A DNA stretch of 64,000 nt from Candidatus Nanosynbacter sp. TM7-075 (GCF_022828255.1 NZ_JAJQJW010000001.1:186001-250000); one strand, 5' to 3'. Numbered from the stretch's first letter, positions 7,861-16,963 are shown. Program-made: numbers and translations. Notes: generated by a model not told the origin, from the letters alone.

Positions 7861-8333
7861 TGAAGTACAATGATCTCCAAGTTTCAGCAAACAAGAATAA
7901 AAAGCGCGTTGGTCGCGGTATTGCTGCTGGTCAAGGTAAAACTGCTGGTCGCGGTACTAAAGGTCAGAACGCCCGAACAGGTAAGAAGCTTCGAGTAATG
8001 TTCCAGGGCGGTCAGCGTCCACTAGCTCAAGCTGTACCAAAGGCTCGCGGATTCAAGAGCTTGCGAACTCCAGCTCAAGTTGTATACATGGATCACTTGA
8101 ACGCATTTGACGGCAAGACCGTTGACAATGCTTTGTTGTTCACTGAAGGCTACATTGCAACCCCATTCCACACGGTTAAGGTGATTGCTCGTGGTGAATT
8201 GAAGGCTAAGGTTGACTTGAAAGTACAAGCTGCCTCAGCTTCAGTTGTTGCTGCCATCGAAAAAGCTGGTGGCTCATTCGAGAAAGTAGCTACACCTATA
8301 CGCCAAAGCGCGAAAGAAGCTGAAGAGAAATAA
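7860..8333 (+). CDS. rplO: 50S ribosomal protein uL15
   Basis: 157 residues. NKKRVGRGIAAGQGKTAGRG is the glycine/arginine-rich rRNA-threading N-terminus of uL15, and VKVIARGELKAK matches the C-terminal domain. It is the last gene of this ribosomal block. A strong terminator follows and secY does not come next, because an oppositely oriented gene intervenes. Confidence 0.96.
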   Translation: MKYNDLQVSANKNKKRVGRGIAAGQGKTAGRGTKGQNARTGKKLRVMFQGGQRPLAQAVPKARGFKSLRTPAQVVYMDHLNAFDGKTVDNALLFTEGYIATPFHTVKVIARGELKAKVDLKVQAASASVVAAIEKAGGSFEKVATPIRQSAKEAEEK

Positions 8334-8350
8334 TCTTTCTCGACAATGAC

Positions 8351-8384
8351 AAATCCCCTTCAAAAGAGAAGGGGATTTTCTTTT
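8351..8384. terminator. Terminator between rplO and the convergent OmpA-like gene
   Basis: AAATCCCCTT (8351-8360) pairs with AAGGGGATTT (8369-8378), followed by TCTTTT. The A-rich left flank lets it act for both convergent genes. Confidence 0.85.
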
Positions 8385-8399
8385 GCCCTGATTTTTGGA

Positions 8400-9113
8400 C
8401 TATTTTTCGCTACATTCTTGCGGCACGACTAGATAAATAGTCACGTTTCTGTCGGCGGTGTCGTCGCTATTGTCGTGGCTGGCAATTTTTGGCTCAGAGA
8501 TAATAATCTTATTCTCAGGAAAACCTTGCGAGACTAGACCTTGCTTGACTTTATCGGCGCGCTCCATGGCTAATTTTGTGCCAGCACTTGTCTTTGAACT
8601 CTCGTATGTTTGACCGACTAGCTCAATTGAAAATTCCTTTTGACTATTTGATTTGTATAGCGACCCCAGTTTAGCTAGTTCGTCAACGGCAATTCCTTCA
8701 TATGTATATTGCGTCGAATCCGCATTGAAGAAAACATTTTTAAAATTGTATTTACCGTCGCTAAGCGTAAAATAGCCGTCTTTCATATAGCCATAGCCAG
8801 CTTTTCGAAAATCAGCAGACGTTAAACATTTTGAATCTGATTTAGCTAAATTCTGCTTTTTGTCTTCGTTTTTCTTCTCGTCCTTAGATTTGACTGCTTC
8901 TTTCCGTGAAATATTCGTATTATTTGAAGGAGTGGTTTTATTTGACACAAGAACAATTGCCACCACTATTCCGATTGTCGCCAGCACTCCCACGATTGCC
9001 AATGTAACCCATAGCCACAATTTACTTTTCTTTGGTGGATAATTTTGGGGAAATTCTGGGTTTGGCGGTGGCGTAATCGGTGGAGTTGATGGGACTTCAG
9101 GTTGCTGTTGCAT
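8400..9113 (-). CDS. Membrane-anchored protein with OmpA-like C-terminal domain
   Basis: 237 residues: a proline-rich cytoplasmic N-terminus (1-28), one transmembrane segment (about 32-57), a lysine/aspartate-rich linker, then a domain resembling the OmpA/MotB peptidoglycan-associating fold (FNADSTQYTYEG at the start, then ERADKVKQGLVSQGFPENKI and DRNVTIYLV). It probably sits outside the membrane and contacts cell wall. GAGG precedes the ATG. It is transcribed against rplO and divergently from secY. Confidence 0.6.
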   Translation of the reverse strand: MQQQPEVPSTPPITPPPNPEFPQNYPPKKSKLWLWVTLAIVGVLATIGIVVAIVLVSNKTTPSNNTNISRKEAVKSKDEKKNEDKKQNLAKSDSKCLTSADFRKAGYGYMKDGYFTLSDGKYNFKNVFFNADSTQYTYEGIAVDELAKLGSLYKSNSQKEFSIELVGQTYESSKTSAGTKLAMERADKVKQGLVSQGFPENKIIISEPKIASHDNSDDTADRNVTIYLVVPQECSEK

Positions 9114-9201
9114 ATAATACCTCGTTTACGTTATGTTATTGACTCAATTATAACGCATACGCTTTTATGTTTTTAGTATGGAAATATCCGCTAAGGTACT
9201 G

Positions 9202-9207
9202 TATAAT
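9202..9207 (+). promoter_or_regulatory. -10 box of secY
   Basis: TATAAT in the divergent intergenic region, 42 nt before the secY ATG. A GAGGGG ribosome-binding site lies at 9237-9242. Confidence 0.6.
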
Positions 9208-9249
9208 TAACAGAGTTAAGAATTGTTAGTGACTATGAGGGGCTAAAAC

Positions 9250-10725
9250 ATGAATTGGAGAATAATTTTTCGCTCGCTGAAAAATAAAGATATGCAAAAA
9301 CGACTATTTATCGTCGTGGGAATAATCGTTGTTTATCGATTATTAGCGCACATTCCAGTGCCATTGGCTGAACCAACGCAGCTGCGTAACGCGATTTCGT
9401 CGGTACTTGGACAATCCGACCTCGGTGGAATTTTGAACTTGCTATCTGGTGGCGCATTGTCGAGCTTCTCTCTGGTGTTGGTTGGGCTTAGTCCATTTAT
9501 TACTGCTAGTATTATCATTCAGCTTCTAACTAAAGCCATTCCAAGGCTTGAGGAGCTACACAAAGACGGCGAATCTGGACGTCGGAAAATTCAGCAATGG
9601 ACGCGTGTTATTACTGTGCCACTTGCTATTGTCCAGTCAATCGCTTTCATCTTCATCTTAAGGCAAACAGTTCTTCAAGGCGGCAGTACGACGTTGGCCG
9701 ACCCGACGATGATGGAATGGATCGTTTCAATCACTTCAATGACGGCAGGCTCTGTTCTTCTGATGTGGCTTGGCGAGTTGATCACTGAGCAGGGAATCGG
9801 CAACGGTATTTCTATCGTAATCTTCGCTGGTATCATCAGCCAATTGCCACAAATGCTCGCGTCATTAATCTCATCATTGTTCAACACCTCATCTGGCAGC
9901 TTAAACGTCTTCAACTGGTTCACTCTCCCCGTAAACCCAGTTATGTTCTGGACGATATTAATCATGTCAATTGCCGGACTTATCGTCCTTTATTTCCTAG
10001 TTAAAATCAACGAAGCTCAGCGCGTCATTACAATTAACTACGCAAAGCGCGTTCACGGAAACAGTAATTACGGCGACGTAAAAAGCATTTTGCCGGTTAA
10101 GTTGATTGCTGCGGGAGTTATTCCGGTCATCTTCGCGGTTGCATTCCTGAGTTTGCCGCAATTTGTTGGTCAAGTTATGAAAGCGTCTGGTAACGCCAAT
10201 CTTCTACCGACTGCCAACAAATTGATCACTTGGTTCCAAGCTCCAAACGCGGGCTCATTCACCGGCAGTACCGCAGAAGCATTTATCTACCCAACCCTAT
10301 ACTTCATCTTGGTTATCGCCTTTACATATTTCTATACCGGAATCGTCTTTAACGCTAATGAAATTGCCGAAAATCTGCAGAAGCAGGGCGGATTTATTGA
10401 AGGCGTGCGTCCGGGCGCTCAGACTGAAAAATATCTCATGAGAACCGTCAATCGCTTGATTTTGTTCGGCTCAATCGTCCTGGGAATCGTGGCTATTTTG
10501 CCATTCGTCGCGGAATATCTCACGTACAATTTGACAGGTTTGCAAGGTTTGCGTTTGTCAATTGGCGGTACAGGAATCTTGATTATCGTATCAGTTGCCC
10601 TTGAAACTCTGCGACAAGTCAACTCTCGTGCGCTGATGGTTACGTATGACGACTTTGACCCAGACGAGCTGCTTGATAGCGACAAAAAGAAGAGTAAGAA
10701 GCGTCGTTTGTTTAAGAAAAAATAA
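9250..10725 (+). CDS. secY: Preprotein translocase subunit SecY
   Basis: 491 residues, slightly longer than usual, with ten predicted membrane segments and the SecY landmarks: HIPVPLAEPT in the first periplasmic region, LGLSPFITASIIIQLL-type plug/TM2 segment, GITEQGIGNG-like LITEQGIGNGISIVIF, and a lysine-rich cytoplasmic tail. It forms the protein-conducting channel with SecE (36.3 kb here). The usual adk and map genes do not follow it. Confidence 0.97.
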   Translation: MNWRIIFRSLKNKDMQKRLFIVVGIIVVYRLLAHIPVPLAEPTQLRNAISSVLGQSDLGGILNLLSGGALSSFSLVLVGLSPFITASIIIQLLTKAIPRLEELHKDGESGRRKIQQWTRVITVPLAIVQSIAFIFILRQTVLQGGSTTLADPTMMEWIVSITSMTAGSVLLMWLGELITEQGIGNGISIVIFAGIISQLPQMLASLISSLFNTSSGSLNVFNWFTLPVNPVMFWTILIMSIAGLIVLYFLVKINEAQRVITINYAKRVHGNSNYGDVKSILPVKLIAAGVIPVIFAVAFLSLPQFVGQVMKASGNANLLPTANKLITWFQAPNAGSFTGSTAEAFIYPTLYFILVIAFTYFYTGIVFNANEIAENLQKQGGFIEGVRPGAQTEKYLMRTVNRLILFGSIVLGIVAILPFVAEYLTYNLTGLQGLRLSIGGTGILIIVSVALETLRQVNSRALMVTYDDFDPDELLDSDKKKSKKRRLFKKK

Positions 10726-10736
10726 TTGACATTAAA

Positions 10737-10767
10737 AATCCCCGCCGAAAAGCGGGGAATTCTTTTT
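10737..10767. terminator. Terminator after secY
   Basis: CCCCGC (10740-10745), CGAAAA, GCGGGG (10752-10757), then a T-rich run. It lies between convergent genes and can serve both. Confidence 0.8.
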
Positions 10768-10776
10768 GCGAATGGA

Positions 10777-11352
10777 TTATCGTATTTTGTAATCGTAAGA
10801 TAAATTGTCGCCAACTTTTTTCTCATTTTGGCAGACTGGCGCAATTTCATTACTAATGTTATTTTCATCAACCATCTTACAGCTCGGAATGTCAAATAGG
10901 TTAAATTGATTGGTTGGGGAAATCACTTTCCACCCGTCGTCTTTCTTAATTGCGAACATTCGCGCCGCAGAATTGCCGCAACCATAGCCCAGCAACAACT
11001 GTTTCTCGTCCTGGGAATGGGCAATTACCACAGTTACGCTGTTGTTATCCTTGCAGCCTGATTTTTTAGTTTCTGTCTTCAGAAAATAGCGAATCTCTTG
11101 TGTGACTGAATCGTTACGAATAACTAATTTATCTCCTTCGATTCGGAAGCCTAGAGAGCCCAAGTTCACGGATCCACCGTCAACATTTTCGACTGTTTGA
11201 AACGTCTTGTCGGAAGTTTGGTTGACGTGTAATAAAATTACGCCAATAACCATCACTATCAAAGCCGTCACCAGACCGATTAACACCGCGATCATTATCT
11301 CATTCTTCGATTTTGTAACCTTAAAGTTTGCCGGTTTTTTCTTGCTTGCCAT
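10777..11352 (-). CDS. Hypothetical single-pass membrane protein
   Basis: 191 residues: a lysine-rich cytoplasmic start, one transmembrane helix (about 19-42), and an extracytoplasmic domain with four cysteines (KKSGCKDNN, GYGCGNS, IPSCKMV, PVCQNE) that could form disulfides. I do not recognise the family. AAGGA precedes the ATG. It is convergent with secY and divergent from infA. Confidence 0.6.
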   Translation of the reverse strand: MASKKKPANFKVTKSKNEIMIAVLIGLVTALIVMVIGVILLHVNQTSDKTFQTVENVDGGSVNLGSLGFRIEGDKLVIRNDSVTQEIRYFLKTETKKSGCKDNNSVTVVIAHSQDEKQLLLGYGCGNSAARMFAIKKDDGWKVISPTNQFNLFDIPSCKMVDENNISNEIAPVCQNEKKVGDNLSYDYKIR

Positions 11353-11413
11353 AAAAATCCTTATGTTAAATTTGATAGCACAATTATAGCACGTAAATTT
11401 ACGGCGAAAACCC

Positions 11414-11442
11414 TTGTCAAACTGTGTTTAGTACTGTATAAT
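11414..11442 (+). promoter_or_regulatory. Promoter of the infA-rpsI operon
   Basis: TTGTCA (11414-11419), 17-nt spacer, TATAAT (11437-11442). The expected start leaves a leader of only ~10 nt before the infA ATG at 11458, without a Shine-Dalgarno. Confidence 0.8.
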
Positions 11443-11457
11443 TGACAACTGTAACTT

Positions 11458-11700
11458 ATGGCGAGTCAAAAGGAAGTCATCAAAATGGTAGGAAAGGTAG
11501 TGGAAGCACTGCCTAATACTCAATTTAAGGTGGAACTGGAGAATGGCCATAGTATCATCGCGCACATTTCAGGACGAATGCGTAAGCACTATATTCGTCT
11601 GGTGCCTGGTGATAAGGTTGAGGTTGAGATGACCCCTTACGATCTTACAAAGGGACGAATCAGCTTCCGCCTACGTGACGATCGACCTCAAGGTCGGTAG
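11458..11700 (+). CDS. infA: Translation initiation factor IF-1
   Basis: 80 residues, a single S1-like OB-fold. The family blocks [39 protein letters not shown] and the [14 protein letters not shown] [14 protein letters not shown] are all present. IF-1 occupies the ribosomal A site during initiation. It is first in the long alpha-operon transcript, followed by rpmJ. Confidence 0.96.
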   Translation: MASQKEVIKMVGKVVEALPNTQFKVELENGHSIIAHISGRMRKHYIRLVPGDKVEVEMTPYDLTKGRISFRLRDDRPQGR

Positions 11701-11754
11701 TTAAATATTAACGGTAATCTCGGGTTTACTCGGGAAGGGAGATTTAAGCACTTT

Positions 11755-11871
11755 ATGAAAGTTCGTGCAGGTGTGAAAAAAATCAGTCCCGATGATAAGT
11801 TCGTTCGCCGCAAAGGCCGACTATATATCATCAACAAGAAAAAACCTAAGAACAAGCAAAGGCAGGGTTAA
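11755..11871 (+). CDS. rpmJ: 50S ribosomal protein bL36, zinc-free variant
   Basis: 38 residues ([20 protein letters not shown] ... ending in KQRQG). Position between infA and rpsM and the MKVRAxVKKI start identify bL36. The family's CxxC...C...H zinc site is gone: the first CxxC region reads SPDD and the later Cys/His positions are V, L or I. GGGAAGGGAG lies upstream. It ends 2 nt before the rpsM start. Confidence 0.9.
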   Translation: MKVRAGVKKISPDDKFVRRKGRLYIINKKKPKNKQRQG

Positions 11872-11873
11872 GC

Positions 11874-12260
11874 ATGGCTCGAATTGCTGGGGTAGTTATC
11901 CCAACAGAGAAGCAGGTGCAAATTGCGCTCACCTATATTTACGGTATTGGGCCAAAGCACGCTTCGAGCATCCTTGCGGCGGCTAAAATTGAGCCGACCA
12001 CTCGGGTGAAAGATCTCACCGAGGCTGAAGAAAACAAGATTCGCGAAATTATTGACAGCGAATACACCGTTGAAGGTGATCTCCAGCGCTTGGTGGCAAA
12101 TAATATTAAGCGCTTGAAGGATATCAACGCCTATCGCGGTCTTCGCCACAAAGCAGGACTGCCAACACGCGGACAGCGGACTCGTACGAATGCACGAACT
12201 CGCAAGGGTCGCGCCATCGCCGTGGGCGGTACACAACCAAAAGCAGCAAGTAAGACCTAA
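11874..12260 (+). CDS. rpsM: 30S ribosomal protein uS13
   Basis: 128 residues. [26 protein letters not shown] at the N-terminus and the [22 protein letters not shown] tail signature are those of uS13, which forms intersubunit bridges and touches P-site tRNA. In the infA-rpsI operon. Confidence 0.97.
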   Translation: MARIAGVVIPTEKQVQIALTYIYGIGPKHASSILAAAKIEPTTRVKDLTEAEENKIREIIDSEYTVEGDLQRLVANNIKRLKDINAYRGLRHKAGLPTRGQRTRTNARTRKGRAIAVGGTQPKAASKT

Positions 12261-12275
12261 AGAAAGGACTAAGAA

Positions 12276-12665
12276 ATGGCAGACGCAAAATCTACCAAGA
12301 AGAAGCAGCGCCGATCAGTCCCAGCTGGTCAGCTGCACATTCAGGCAACATTTAACAATACTATCGTTACTTTTTCCGACAAGAAGGGTAACGTACTAAC
12401 CGCTTCATCAGCTGGTGCATGTGGTTTCCGTGGAAGCAAAAAAGGTACAGCCTATGCTTCACAGGTTGCTGCTGAAAAAGCTGCTGAAGCTGCGAAATCT
12501 CAATACGGCTTGAAGTCTGTTGACGTTTTCGTGAAAGGTGTCGGCTTGGGTCGTGACGCCGCTATTCGTGCGGTCAGCGCCTTCGACATCTCAGTAGAAA
12601 GCATTAAGGACGTAACTGGCGTGCCTCACGGTGGTGTTCGTCCACGAAAGGCACGGAGGGCATAA
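12276..12665 (+). CDS. rpsK: 30S ribosomal protein uS11
   Basis: 129 residues. The core ATFNNTIVTFSDKKGNVLTA and the C-terminal DVTGVPHGGVRPRKARR are diagnostic of uS11 on the 30S platform. AAAGGA precedes the ATG; rpsD begins 2 nt after the stop. Confidence 0.97.
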   Translation: MADAKSTKKKQRRSVPAGQLHIQATFNNTIVTFSDKKGNVLTASSAGACGFRGSKKGTAYASQVAAEKAAEAAKSQYGLKSVDVFVKGVGLGRDAAIRAVSAFDISVESIKDVTGVPHGGVRPRKARRA

Positions 12666-12667
12666 TT

Positions 12668-13288
12668 ATGGCACGAGATAATTCACCAATTGTCAAGCAA
12701 AGCCGCCGCGAAGGTTATGCGCTTCATCCAAAAGCACATAAAATTTTGGCGAAAAAATCTGGCATTCCAGGTCAGCATGCACATGGTCGTCAGAATAAGC
12801 CAAGCCTATACGCTACACAGCTTCGTGAAAAGCAGAAAGTTCGTCGTTTGTATGGTCTAGTTGAGAAGCAATTTGCTCGCTTGATGAACGAAGCAACACG
12901 CGCTCAAGAAGGTTTGGCCGGCGAAAACCTGTTGAAGCTATTAGAGCGCCGTTTGGATAACGTTGTTTATCGTTCTGGATTTGCCGTATCACGTCGCGCA
13001 GCTCGTCAACTAGTTAGCCACGGACACTTTGAATTGAACGGCCGACGCGTCGATATTCCATCGATTCGCGTTAAAGCTGGCGATGTCATCACGGTTCGTC
13101 CAAAGAGTACCAAGTCAGAGTACTTTACACGAATTGACGATGTAATCAACAATTCAGTCCAAGGCCCACTAAGTTGGCTAAAAGCTGATAGCAAGAAGCT
13201 GAAGATTGAAGTAACTGGTTTGCCAAAGCGCGAGGAAGCAGAAGCTGACATCAACGAGCAATTAATTGTTGAGTATTACTCACGATAA
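12668..13288 (+). CDS. rpsD: 30S ribosomal protein uS4
   Basis: 206 residues, zinc-free form (no N-terminal cysteines). The S4 RNA-binding motif is clear (LERRLDNVVYRSGFAVSRRA, RQLVSHGHFELNGRRVDIPS). uS4 is a primary 16S binder and a fidelity determinant with uS5. Followed by rpoA in the conserved alpha-operon order. Confidence 0.97.
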   Translation: MARDNSPIVKQSRREGYALHPKAHKILAKKSGIPGQHAHGRQNKPSLYATQLREKQKVRRLYGLVEKQFARLMNEATRAQEGLAGENLLKLLERRLDNVVYRSGFAVSRRAARQLVSHGHFELNGRRVDIPSIRVKAGDVITVRPKSTKSEYFTRIDDVINNSVQGPLSWLKADSKKLKIEVTGLPKREEAEADINEQLIVEYYSR

Positions 13289-13309
13289 AAGAAGGGTTAG
13301 GGAAGAATT

Positions 13310-14233
13310 ATGGCAAAAGCAATTTACAATCCAGCACTCGCGAGCGTTGATGACATTTCAGCAACCAGCGCTACTTTTCTAATCGAGCCACTTCACCCAG
13401 GCTACGGTAATACTCTTGGTAACTCATTGCGACGCGTTCTATTGTCAAGCGTTCGCGGTGGCGCAGTTGTAGCTTTCAGAATTGAAGGCGCAACTCACGA
13501 GTTTACTACTGTTGAAGGCATCAAAGAAGATGTTGTCGACATTATGTTGAACTTGAAAAACGTTCACCTACGCGTATTTACTGACGATCCAGTTGAACTG
13601 CGCATTGAGAAATCTGGCGCTGGCGAAGTGACTGCCGCTGACATTAAAACTAATGCTGACGTTGAAGTCGTTAACCCAGAGCAAGTAATTGCTACAATCG
13701 ACGACCCGAACAAGCATTTGGTTATGGATTTGGTAGTTGAGGCAGGTTGCGGTTATCAGACAATTGAAGAGTCAAGCGAAAAGCGTTTGCACAGCGACAT
13801 GATTGCTATTGATGCAATGTACTCACCAGTGTTGCGCGTTCGCTACAAAGTCGACTCAACTCGTGTTGGTCAGGAAACGAACTTGGACAAATTGGCAATC
13901 ACTGTTGAAACTAACGGCACAATCACACCTCGTGAGGCGTTCGAAGAAGCAGCAGCGATTCTTGTCAATCAATACACAGCTTTGGCTGGCAACACGATGG
14001 TAACTGGCGCACCAGCACTTGGTGCAGCTAAGGAAGACGAAGAGTCGGAGCTAGCAATGCCAATCGAAGAGCTAAACTTAAGCGCCCGCACGACGAACGC
14101 GCTAATTAACAATGAAATCCGCACTATTCGCGATTTGGTAACTTTGACTGAGCAAGATTTGCGAGAATTGAAAGGCTTCGGTTCAAAGGCACTAGACGAA
14201 GTACGTGACAAGATGGCGGAGTTGGAGTTTTAA
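13310..14233 (+). CDS. rpoA: RNA polymerase alpha subunit
   Basis: 307 residues. The N-terminal assembly domain (FLIEPLHPGYGNTLGNSLRR, GVKEDV-like GIKEDVVDI) is followed by a short acidic linker (about 230-245) and a C-terminal domain with the helix-hairpin-helix LRELKGFGSKALDEVRDKM. The CTD is present, so UP-element or activator contact is possible. GGGAAGAATT is the ribosome-binding region. Confidence 0.97.
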   Translation: MAKAIYNPALASVDDISATSATFLIEPLHPGYGNTLGNSLRRVLLSSVRGGAVVAFRIEGATHEFTTVEGIKEDVVDIMLNLKNVHLRVFTDDPVELRIEKSGAGEVTAADIKTNADVEVVNPEQVIATIDDPNKHLVMDLVVEAGCGYQTIEESSEKRLHSDMIAIDAMYSPVLRVRYKVDSTRVGQETNLDKLAITVETNGTITPREAFEEAAAILVNQYTALAGNTMVTGAPALGAAKEDEESELAMPIEELNLSARTTNALINNEIRTIRDLVTLTEQDLRELKGFGSKALDEVRDKMAELEF

Positions 14234-14235
14234 CT

Positions 14236-14622
14236 ATGCATAGACACGGATATCAAGGGCGCAAGTTCGGCCGCGAGCGTGATCAGCGACGAGCCCTACT
14301 CAAAGGTCTGGCTACCAGCTTGGTTGAGTACGGAAAGATCGAGACCACCTTGCCAAAGGCTAAGGAACTAAAGCGTCACATTGAAAAAATCATCACCAAG
14401 GCTAAAAAGGGCGACCTAGCAAGCCGACGTCAGGTGATTGCAGCATTAAGCACACGCGCCGCTGCTTACAAACTAGTTGATGAAATCGCGCCACAGCTAA
14501 GTGGTCGAACCAGCGGACACGTTCGCGTTGAACGAACACGTTTGCGAGTCGGCGACGGCGCTCAAATGGCAATCATCGAGTTTGTTGACGATATTAAACC
14601 AATGCCAAAGGAAGGAAAATAA
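14236..14622 (+). CDS. rplQ: 50S ribosomal protein bL17
   Basis: 128 residues. MHRHGYQGRKFGRERDQRRALLKGLATSL is the bL17 N-terminus and RVERTRLRVGDGAQMAIIEF the C-terminal block. bL17 lies near the exit tunnel. It starts 2 nt after the rpoA stop, the usual neighbour. Confidence 0.97.
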   Translation: MHRHGYQGRKFGRERDQRRALLKGLATSLVEYGKIETTLPKAKELKRHIEKIITKAKKGDLASRRQVIAALSTRAAAYKLVDEIAPQLSGRTSGHVRVERTRLRVGDGAQMAIIEFVDDIKPMPKEGK

Positions 14623-14623
14623 G

Positions 14624-15055
14624 ATGAAGACTTATTCACAAAAACCATCTGAAGTTTCTCGCCGTTGGGTATTGTTTGACGCTAGCGAATTACCACTTGG
14701 ACGTTTGGCTACAGAAATTGCCAAGCATTTGACTGGTAAATACAAGCCAACTTACACTCCTCACATTGACGGTGGCGACTACGTAGTTGTGATCAATGCT
14801 GCGCAGACAGTCGTTACTGGATACAAGGAAACTGATAAGTATTACTATCGCCACAGTGGTTTCCCAGGTGGAATTAAGGAAACGCAATTCAAAAAAATGC
14901 GCGAACGCCACCCAGAGCGAATTATTGAAGAAGCTGTTAAAGGTATGTTGCCAAAGAACAAATTGCAAGCAGAGCGCCTAAAGCGCCTACGCATTTTTGC
15001 TGGCAGCGACCACGCTCACACAGCACAAACACCAGAGAAAGTTGAGGTAAAGTAA
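14624..15055 (+). CDS. rplM: 50S ribosomal protein uL13
   Basis: 143 residues from ATG 14624 (1 nt after the rplQ stop, GGAAGGAAAAT upstream). A longer in-frame version would start inside rplQ and is rejected. WVLFDASELPLGRLATEIAK, the GDYVVVINA block and YRHSGFPGGIKE identify uL13, an early assembly protein. rpsI follows, the conserved rplM-rpsI pair. Confidence 0.96.
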   Translation: MKTYSQKPSEVSRRWVLFDASELPLGRLATEIAKHLTGKYKPTYTPHIDGGDYVVVINAAQTVVTGYKETDKYYYRHSGFPGGIKETQFKKMRERHPERIIEEAVKGMLPKNKLQAERLKRLRIFAGSDHAHTAQTPEKVEVK

Positions 15056-15056
15056 T

Positions 15057-15455
15057 ATGGCTGCTGATACTTATTTCTATGGCTTAGGTCGACGCAAGAG
15101 TGCTTCAGCAAGCGTTCGCCTACTTCCTGGCAAAGGCACCATTACAATCAACGGCAAGCCTGCTGCTGAGTACCTGGACGGCAACAAAACCTTGCTAGCA
15201 GAAGTAACTGACCCACTTGCAATTGTCAGCAAGCAAAAAGAATTCGACGTTACTATTCTAGTTAAAGGTGGCGGTCTGGCTGGTCAAGTTGACGCTATCA
15301 AGCTTGGTATCGCAAAAGCTTTGACAGCCGCTCACGCTGACCTGCGTCCAGTTCTGAAGAAGGCTGAGCTATTGAAACGTGACCCACGCGAGAAAGAGCG
15401 CAAGAAGTACGGTCTTCGTTCTGCTCGTAAGCGCGAACAATTCTCTAAGCGTTAG
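15057..15455 (+). CDS. rpsI: 30S ribosomal protein uS9
   Basis: 132 residues. GLGRRKSASASVRLLPGKG at the start and KYGLRSARKREQFSKR at the end are typical; the C-terminal arginine contacts P-site tRNA. Last gene of the infA operon. Confidence 0.97.
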   Translation: MAADTYFYGLGRRKSASASVRLLPGKGTITINGKPAAEYLDGNKTLLAEVTDPLAIVSKQKEFDVTILVKGGGLAGQVDAIKLGIAKALTAAHADLRPVLKKAELLKRDPREKERKKYGLRSARKREQFSKR

Positions 15456-15474
15456 TACAGAAAAGGCTATCACA

Positions 15475-15509
15475 AAATACTCCGTTTCACATGCAGGCGG
15501 AGTATTTTC
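15475..15509 (+). terminator. Terminator after rpsI
   Basis: AATACTCCG pairs with CGGAGTATT around a short loop and continues into TTT. It ends the ribosomal operon just before the next promoter. Confidence 0.8.
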
Positions 15510-15513
15510 ATAG

Positions 15514-15519
15514 TATACT
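15514..15519 (+). promoter_or_regulatory. -10 box of the alpha/beta hydrolase gene (leaderless)
   Basis: TATACT ends 6 nt before ATG 15526 and no Shine-Dalgarno is present. Confidence 0.7.
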
Positions 15520-15525
15520 AAAAAT

Positions 15526-16389
15526 ATGTTGGACAAGATTATCCATCGCTGGTTACGGATTCCGTATGCATTGAACGTGCATTATTTTTCTCGTCCGGAA
15601 AAACCGAAAGCGACAATCTTACTCATTCATGGACTGGGGACTTCATGGAAAACATGGACACCGCTGGAGCCGTATTTGCCAAAGGGCACGCGAGTTATAG
15701 CAATTGACATGCTGGGATTCGGCAATTCGCCCAAGCCTGATTGGAAATCCTACAATGTTCACGACCAAGCCGCAAGCATCGTCGCCACTTTGCGCAGGGA
15801 ATTCATAAATCACGTAGATATTATCATCGGTCATTCTATGGGGTCGCTGGCTGCCGTAGAGCTCGCCAAGCAATATCCAAAGTTAAGCAAGTCACTGATT
15901 TTGTGCAGTCCACCTATATATTATCCGAGGGTTGACGAAAAAATTCATCATCCAGAGAAGATTTTGCGTGCGCTTTATGAGTTTTTCAATAGTCATCCGC
16001 GCAGCTCGAAACGTTTTTTGCAATTCGCTGATCGGCACAATATTTGGCCTGACGCTGGATTTAAGGCTGATGAAGTTACCGCCGAATCCTTCTTGACAGC
16101 CTTGAACACCGCGATTATCAATCAAACGACAATGAATGACATCGCTAAGCTCACTCTTCCGATTGCTATTTTGTCTGGAAAGCTTGATCCGCTGATTGTC
16201 GAGAGAAACCTGAAGAAATTAGCAAAAGATCATAACAATATCACTCATACGTCAATGGCAGCTCAGCGGCATGAAATAACCGATAAATATGCGAAGAAGC
16301 TGTCGGGAATTGTGAAAGAGTATTTGGCGGGAAAATATTCACCAAAAACGAGTCGTCTTATAGCAAAGTCCAAACGAGGAAGCTTATGA
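15526..16389 (+). CDS. Alpha/beta hydrolase fold protein
   Basis: 287 residues. HG oxyanion motif in LLIHGLGTSWKTW (about 33-45), nucleophile elbow GHSMGS with Ser104, a candidate acid in LSGKLDPLI and a candidate catalytic His in AAQRHEITDKYA. No signal peptide, so probably cytoplasmic. Substrate unknown; esterase/lipase or C-C hydrolase activities are possible. The stop overlaps the next start (ATGA), so it is coupled to the CYTH gene. Confidence 0.85.
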   Translation: MLDKIIHRWLRIPYALNVHYFSRPEKPKATILLIHGLGTSWKTWTPLEPYLPKGTRVIAIDMLGFGNSPKPDWKSYNVHDQAASIVATLRREFINHVDIIIGHSMGSLAAVELAKQYPKLSKSLILCSPPIYYPRVDEKIHHPEKILRALYEFFNSHPRSSKRFLQFADRHNIWPDAGFKADEVTAESFLTALNTAIINQTTMNDIAKLTLPIAILSGKLDPLIVERNLKKLAKDHNNITHTSMAAQRHEITDKYAKKLSGIVKEYLAGKYSPKTSRLIAKSKRGSL

Positions 16390-16961
16390 TTGAAGTAGAG
16401 TCCAAATTTAAGGTATCGAGCAACATAACACGCGACGAACTTCTCGCCATACTTAAAAGCCAATTCATCACGTCAATATCAAGCAAACGCCAAATTGACA
16501 CGGTGTTTTTATTGCCCGAGCAAGTTGACGCGCCAATTGTTCCTGGTTCAAAAATTATGCGAGTGCGCGACGTTCTTAATCCGGAAACTGGCGAGTTGCG
16601 ACGAAGCTTGATGACATTGAAGGTCGAGGAGCAGACAAAGCTAGCGTCTGATGAATATGAATTTGCAGTTGATGACGGAAATGCGGCGCGCCAAATGCTC
16701 ACAGCGCTGGGCTGGCAAGAAATCGTTACGGTTGATAAAATCCGCCTTGAATCGAAAACTGAGGACTATACGATTTGCATTGATGAAGTTGCTGGATTGG
16801 GGTTATTTATTGAACTGGAGGTTTTGACCGAAGATAGCGCCGACGTAAAAAACATTCAACAACAAATGTACAATTTTCTGAAAAGCCTGAACATTGACGG
16901 CAAATTATGGAAAATTCCGTACGACACAAGTATTAGAAATCTGCAAAATAACGTTAGTTAG
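16386..16961 (+). CDS. CYTH domain (triphosphate tunnel metalloenzyme / class IV adenylate cyclase-like)
   Basis: 191 residues. The N-terminal ExExK motif (Glu3, Glu5, Lys7) defines the CYTH family. Basic and acidic tunnel residues follow (RVRD, TLKVEE, KIRLES, ELEVL). Members hydrolyse triphosphates such as thiamine triphosphate or tripolyphosphate, or form cAMP; the activity here cannot be told apart. Coupled to the hydrolase gene by a 4-nt overlap. Confidence 0.8.
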   Translation: MIEVESKFKVSSNITRDELLAILKSQFITSISSKRQIDTVFLLPEQVDAPIVPGSKIMRVRDVLNPETGELRRSLMTLKVEEQTKLASDEYEFAVDDGNAARQMLTALGWQEIVTVDKIRLESKTEDYTICIDEVAGLGLFIELEVLTEDSADVKNIQQQMYNFLKSLNIDGKLWKIPYDTSIRNLQNNVS

Positions 16962-16963
16962 CG

